7,156 bases of DNA from an archaeon (GTDB taxonomy: Archaea > Nanobdellota > Nanobdellia > SCGC-AAA011-G17 > PNOQ01). Where the stretch lies: contig JAIOSD010000015.1 of the NCBI GenBank assembly GCA_021107835.1, forward strand, positions 1 through 7,156. Reading direction: 5' to 3'. Both the position numbers and the translations under genes were made by a program. This document shows, in pieces, positions 5,573-7,156 of this stretch. The notes under the pieces were generated by a model. The model ran no database searches. It worked only from the letters and a program-made list of their open reading frames with translations, and was not told the origin of the DNA. Position 1 is the stretch's first letter. Each line of letters opens with the position of its first letter.

Positions 5573-5702
5573 AATGAGGCCAGAGGGATCTGTGCACCTT
5601 TCGGTTTTGCACCCCCGACTGGCGGGTTGGAGCCGCCCGGTATAAGGTCTTAATGAAATTATCAAAAAGATTTCCTCCTAGCCTATGGCCCCATAACTCA
5701 TC
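5566..5702 (-). ncRNA. Candidate structured non-coding RNA, family not recognised
   Basis: This GC-rich island folds into a multi-arm structure. The closing helix pairs 5566-5582 with 5686-5702 (15 of 17 pairs). An inner helix pairs 5583-5591 with 5668-5677, leaving one bulged base. Three hairpins follow: 5592-5612, 5618-5641 and a weak one at 5651-5661. Minus orientation is favoured because the 5592-5612 hairpin then ends in CC-GAAA-GG, a GNRA tetraloop, and because a strong TATA (5733-5745) predicts a start near 5712. G-U pairs do not settle the strand: two favour plus and one favours minus. I see no T-arm for tRNA, no 5S loop C, no SRP helix 8 and no convincing RNase P core. It could instead be the leader (riboswitch-like) of the 51-aa gene 80 bases downstream. 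The stretch 5487-5788 otherwise holds only promoters and one repeat copy. Confidence 0.65.
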
Positions 5703-5732
5703 TTTTGTTAGAATATGTATTTCTTTATCTTC

Positions 5733-5748
5733 TATATAAATTTTTTCT
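5733..5748 (-). promoter_or_regulatory. BRE/TATA promoter reading into the RNA candidate
   Basis: The minus strand reads GAAAAAATTTATATAG, very close to the psmB element AAAAAATTTATAAATA. Transcription is expected from about 5712, ten bases before the closing helix of the structured RNA. It is back to back with the rightward promoter at 5752-5767, forming a divergent promoter pair. Confidence 0.6.
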
Positions 5749-5751
5749 TTT

Positions 5752-5767
5752 GGAAAGTTTTATAATT
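5752..5767 (+). promoter_or_regulatory. BRE/TATA promoter of the 76-aa gene
   Basis: GGAAAGTTTTATAATT has a BRE-like GGAAAG and a TATA core, with its centre about 25 bases before the ATG at 5789. This argues that the frame starts at 5789, giving a leaderless or nearly leaderless mRNA, and that the longer upstream in-frame extension is not translated. Confidence 0.6.
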
Positions 5768-5788
5768 AGTTTTGGTTTGCTAAGGGAA

Positions 5789-6019
5789 ATGGACTATCAT
5801 GAATGGAAAGATGATTTAAGAAAGGTTTGGCTTAATCAATGGGTTTCGGGGAATATAACTAGTGGGAGCGAATTAGTTGATAGACTACAACTTAATTCAG
5901 TTAAGTTAGAACTTACAGGGAATTTAGAAGGGGCCGAAGCGATGTATAAACAAGCACTTAATGCTTTGCATGCTTATTATGATGTGCTTGATGAGTATTC
6001 TCCTGGTTTTGGATTTTAA
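5789..6019 (+). CDS. Uncharacterised 76-aa helical protein, single TPR-like hairpin
   Basis: The protein starts MDYHEWKDDLRKVWLNQWVS. It is soluble and mostly helical. Residues about 36-66 (SVKLELTGNLEGAEAMYKQALNAL in outline) resemble one tetratricopeptide-type helix pair, with the usual small residues and G-N-x-x-x-A-x-x-x-Y-x-x-A spacing, so a protein-binding role is conceivable but unproven. The reading frame is open back to 5705 and would add a hydrophobic 28-residue extension. I reject that start because it lies upstream of the TATA box at 5752-5767. AAGGG at 5782-5786 lies two bases before the chosen ATG, too close for an ordinary SD. TrpRS follows with its own promoter. Confidence 0.75.
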   Translation: MDYHEWKDDLRKVWLNQWVSGNITSGSELVDRLQLNSVKLELTGNLEGAEAMYKQALNALHAYYDVLDEYSPGFGF

Positions 6020-6030
6020 ATTCCTTATAG

Positions 6031-6044
6031 AAATCTTTAAATAA
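6031..6044 (+). promoter_or_regulatory. TrpRS promoter (BRE/TATA)
   Basis: AAATCTTTAAATAA has its TATA centre about 26 bases before the ATG at 6066, and no SD is present, so the message is probably leaderless. An ATG at 6061 is out of frame and meets a stop within a few codons. Confidence 0.6.
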
Positions 6045-6065
6045 ACTTTATTCTGTTTTAATGTT

Positions 6066-7136
6066 ATGGCAAAAGTAACCCCGTATGAAGTAGAAGGAGA
6101 AATTGATTATAATAAAGTAGTCAAGGAATTTGGGGCTTCGTTAATCGATGAAAAACTGAAGTCTAAGTTAGCTGGGCTTAGGTTGGTTGATAAAGATATA
6201 TTTTTTGCACATAGAGATTTAGATAAAATAATTAACAAGGATTTTGCTATTGTTTCTGGTCGTGGTCCTAGTGCTAAATTAACTCTTGCACATTTACAAA
6301 TATTTAAATTTGTTAAAGAAATGCAAGATAAATTTGGATGCAGAGTTTTTATTCCTTTTTCAGATGATGAGAAATTTTTGTTAAATCCTAATCTGGATTT
6401 TGAGGAATCTAGGAGATTAGCATATGAAAACGCTTTGGATATTGTTGCTCTTGGGTTTGATCCTAAAAAAACAGAAATTATAATGGATTTTAAGAATATG
6501 GATCAAGAATTGTTTAATTTATCAATGAGGTGTGCTAAAACTATTACAAATAATACTGTTAGATCTGCTTTTGGTTTTACTGGGGATAAAAATATTGGAA
6601 TTAATTTTTATTCTGCGATGCAAATTGCCCATATTTTATATCCAACTGTTAAGTATAATATTCCTTCTGTTGTTGTTGTTGGAGTAGATCAAGATATTTT
6701 TATTAAATTGGCAAGAGATGTTGCATATAAATTGAAATTACCTAAACCTGGGGATCTTTTATCTAAGTTTTTACCTAGCTTATCTGGTGGTGTTAAAATG
6801 AGTGCTTCTAATCCTGGTTCTGCTATTTATACAGATGATTCTATGAAAGATGTTGAGAAGAAGCTTAAGAAAGCGTTTTCTGGTGGTCGTGAAACTGTTG
6901 AAGAACATCGTAAAAAAGGTGGAGATCCTTCTGTAGATGTGTGTTATCAGTACTTGGATTTGTTTTTAGAGAATGATGCTGCTAAATTGAAAGAAATTCA
7001 TGATGATTATAAGTCTGGTAAGTTGTTGAGTGGGGAATTAAAGAAATATACTATTAAGAAAGTTCAAGAGTTTTTACGGGAACATCAGAAGAAAAGAGAA
7101 AAAGCTAAGAAGATGTTGGATAAGTTTTTGGTTTGA
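6066..7136 (+). CDS. trpS: Tryptophanyl-tRNA synthetase, archaeal/eukaryotic type
   Basis: This 356-aa class Ic enzyme charges tRNA-Trp with tryptophan using ATP in the cytosol. The N-terminus VTPYEVEGEIDYNKVVKEFG is the hallmark of archaeal and eukaryotic TrpRS. The Rossmann catalytic domain has GRGPS at 65-69, the HIGH-equivalent TLAH at 73-76, SDDEKFL at 99-105 (canonical ITDDEKFL), Gln186 and VDQD with Gln209 in the tryptophan/ATP region, and an intact KMSAS loop at 244-248. The C-terminal helical anticodon-binding part (about 255-356) ends in the expected EFLREHQKKREKAKK pattern. Length is normal for a form without extra N-terminal domains. The odd point is Thr in place of the first His of HIGH, with Ala for Gly. 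The second His is kept. The gene is complete and probably monocistronic. Confidence 0.95.
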   Translation: MAKVTPYEVEGEIDYNKVVKEFGASLIDEKLKSKLAGLRLVDKDIFFAHRDLDKIINKDFAIVSGRGPSAKLTLAHLQIFKFVKEMQDKFGCRVFIPFSDDEKFLLNPNLDFEESRRLAYENALDIVALGFDPKKTEIIMDFKNMDQELFNLSMRCAKTITNNTVRSAFGFTGDKNIGINFYSAMQIAHILYPTVKYNIPSVVVVGVDQDIFIKLARDVAYKLKLPKPGDLLSKFLPSLSGGVKMSASNPGSAIYTDDSMKDVEKKLKKAFSGGRETVEEHRKKGGDPSVDVCYQYLDLFLENDAAKLKEIHDDYKSGKLLSGELKKYTIKKVQEFLREHQKKREKAKKMLDKFLV

Positions 7137-7156
7137 ACTTAATAGTAGTTACAATA

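Noticed and set aside
5566..5702. tRNA, possibly with intron or long variable arm, on either strand
   Set aside because: The closing helix contains a tRNA-like 7-bp end (GGGGCCA with TGGCCTC on the minus strand), but there is no TTCRA T-loop, no D-arm pattern and no anticodon arm in the right place.
5566..5702. 5S rRNA, SRP RNA or RNase P RNA
   Set aside because: The 5S loop C sequence, the SRP helix 8 GGAAGGAAGC-type motif and a paired RNase P core are all missing. A GAGGAAA on the minus strand resembles the start of an RNase P core element but lacks its partner, and the RNA is too short.
5705..5788. N-terminal hydrophobic extension of the 76-aa protein
   Set aside because: It lies upstream of, and across, the TATA box at 5752-5767, and covers the divergent promoter of the RNA candidate. 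The ATG at 5789 fits the promoter spacing.
1..7156. CRISPR array, insertion sequence or prophage
   Set aside because: No spaced repeat series, no transposase or phage genes and no long terminal inverted repeats were seen.

Overview
The window is AT-rich (roughly 30% GC by eye) and clearly archaeal. It carries a proteasome beta subunit next to an aCPSF1/FttA-type ribonuclease, an archaeal presenilin-like protease, an archaeal/eukaryotic-type TrpRS, TATA/BRE promoters about 25 bases upstream of start codons, and several apparently leaderless genes. The short, tightly packed genes, many small orphan proteins and low GC suggest a small-genome lineage such as a DPANN archaeon (Woesearchaeota/Pacearchaeota-like). 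That placement is an inference.

Layout. 1-176: an intergenic region with a promoter pointing left, for a gene just outside the window, and the psmB promoter pointing right. 177-2735 (+): psmB then aCPSF1, a likely two-gene operon of protein and RNA turnover and termination. 2743-3090 (-): an unrecognised 115-aa protein, divergent from the next unit. 3210-4484 (+): a four-gene operon, namely a membrane-anchored S26 signal-peptidase-like protein, a 103-aa unknown, a 36-aa zinc-ribbon peptide and a 124-aa acidic unknown. Each of its three junctions is exactly TAAAATG, leaving one base between genes. 4473-5264 (-): a nine-TM presenilin/SPP-like GxGD aspartyl protease, overlapping the operon tail by 12 bp. 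5331-5486 (-): a 51-aa antitoxin-like protein with no toxin partner. 5566-5702 (probably -): a GC-rich, highly structured region, best explained as a non-coding RNA gene or a large structured leader. 5789-6019 (+): a 76-aa helical protein. 6066-7136 (+): TrpRS.

The most unusual part is 5280-5790. A multi-helix RNA candidate of about 137 nt has its own TATA box and a GAAA tetraloop on the minus strand, and I could not match it to any RNA family I know. An imperfect 25-26 bp direct repeat overlaps its predicted 3' end and recurs on the far side of the antitoxin-like gene. This looks like the footprint of an insertion or duplication at the end of an RNA gene. A second lead is a shared promoter architecture, TTCCTTAAG then 11-12 bases then AGAAAGATTTATAAA, in two separate divergent promoter regions.
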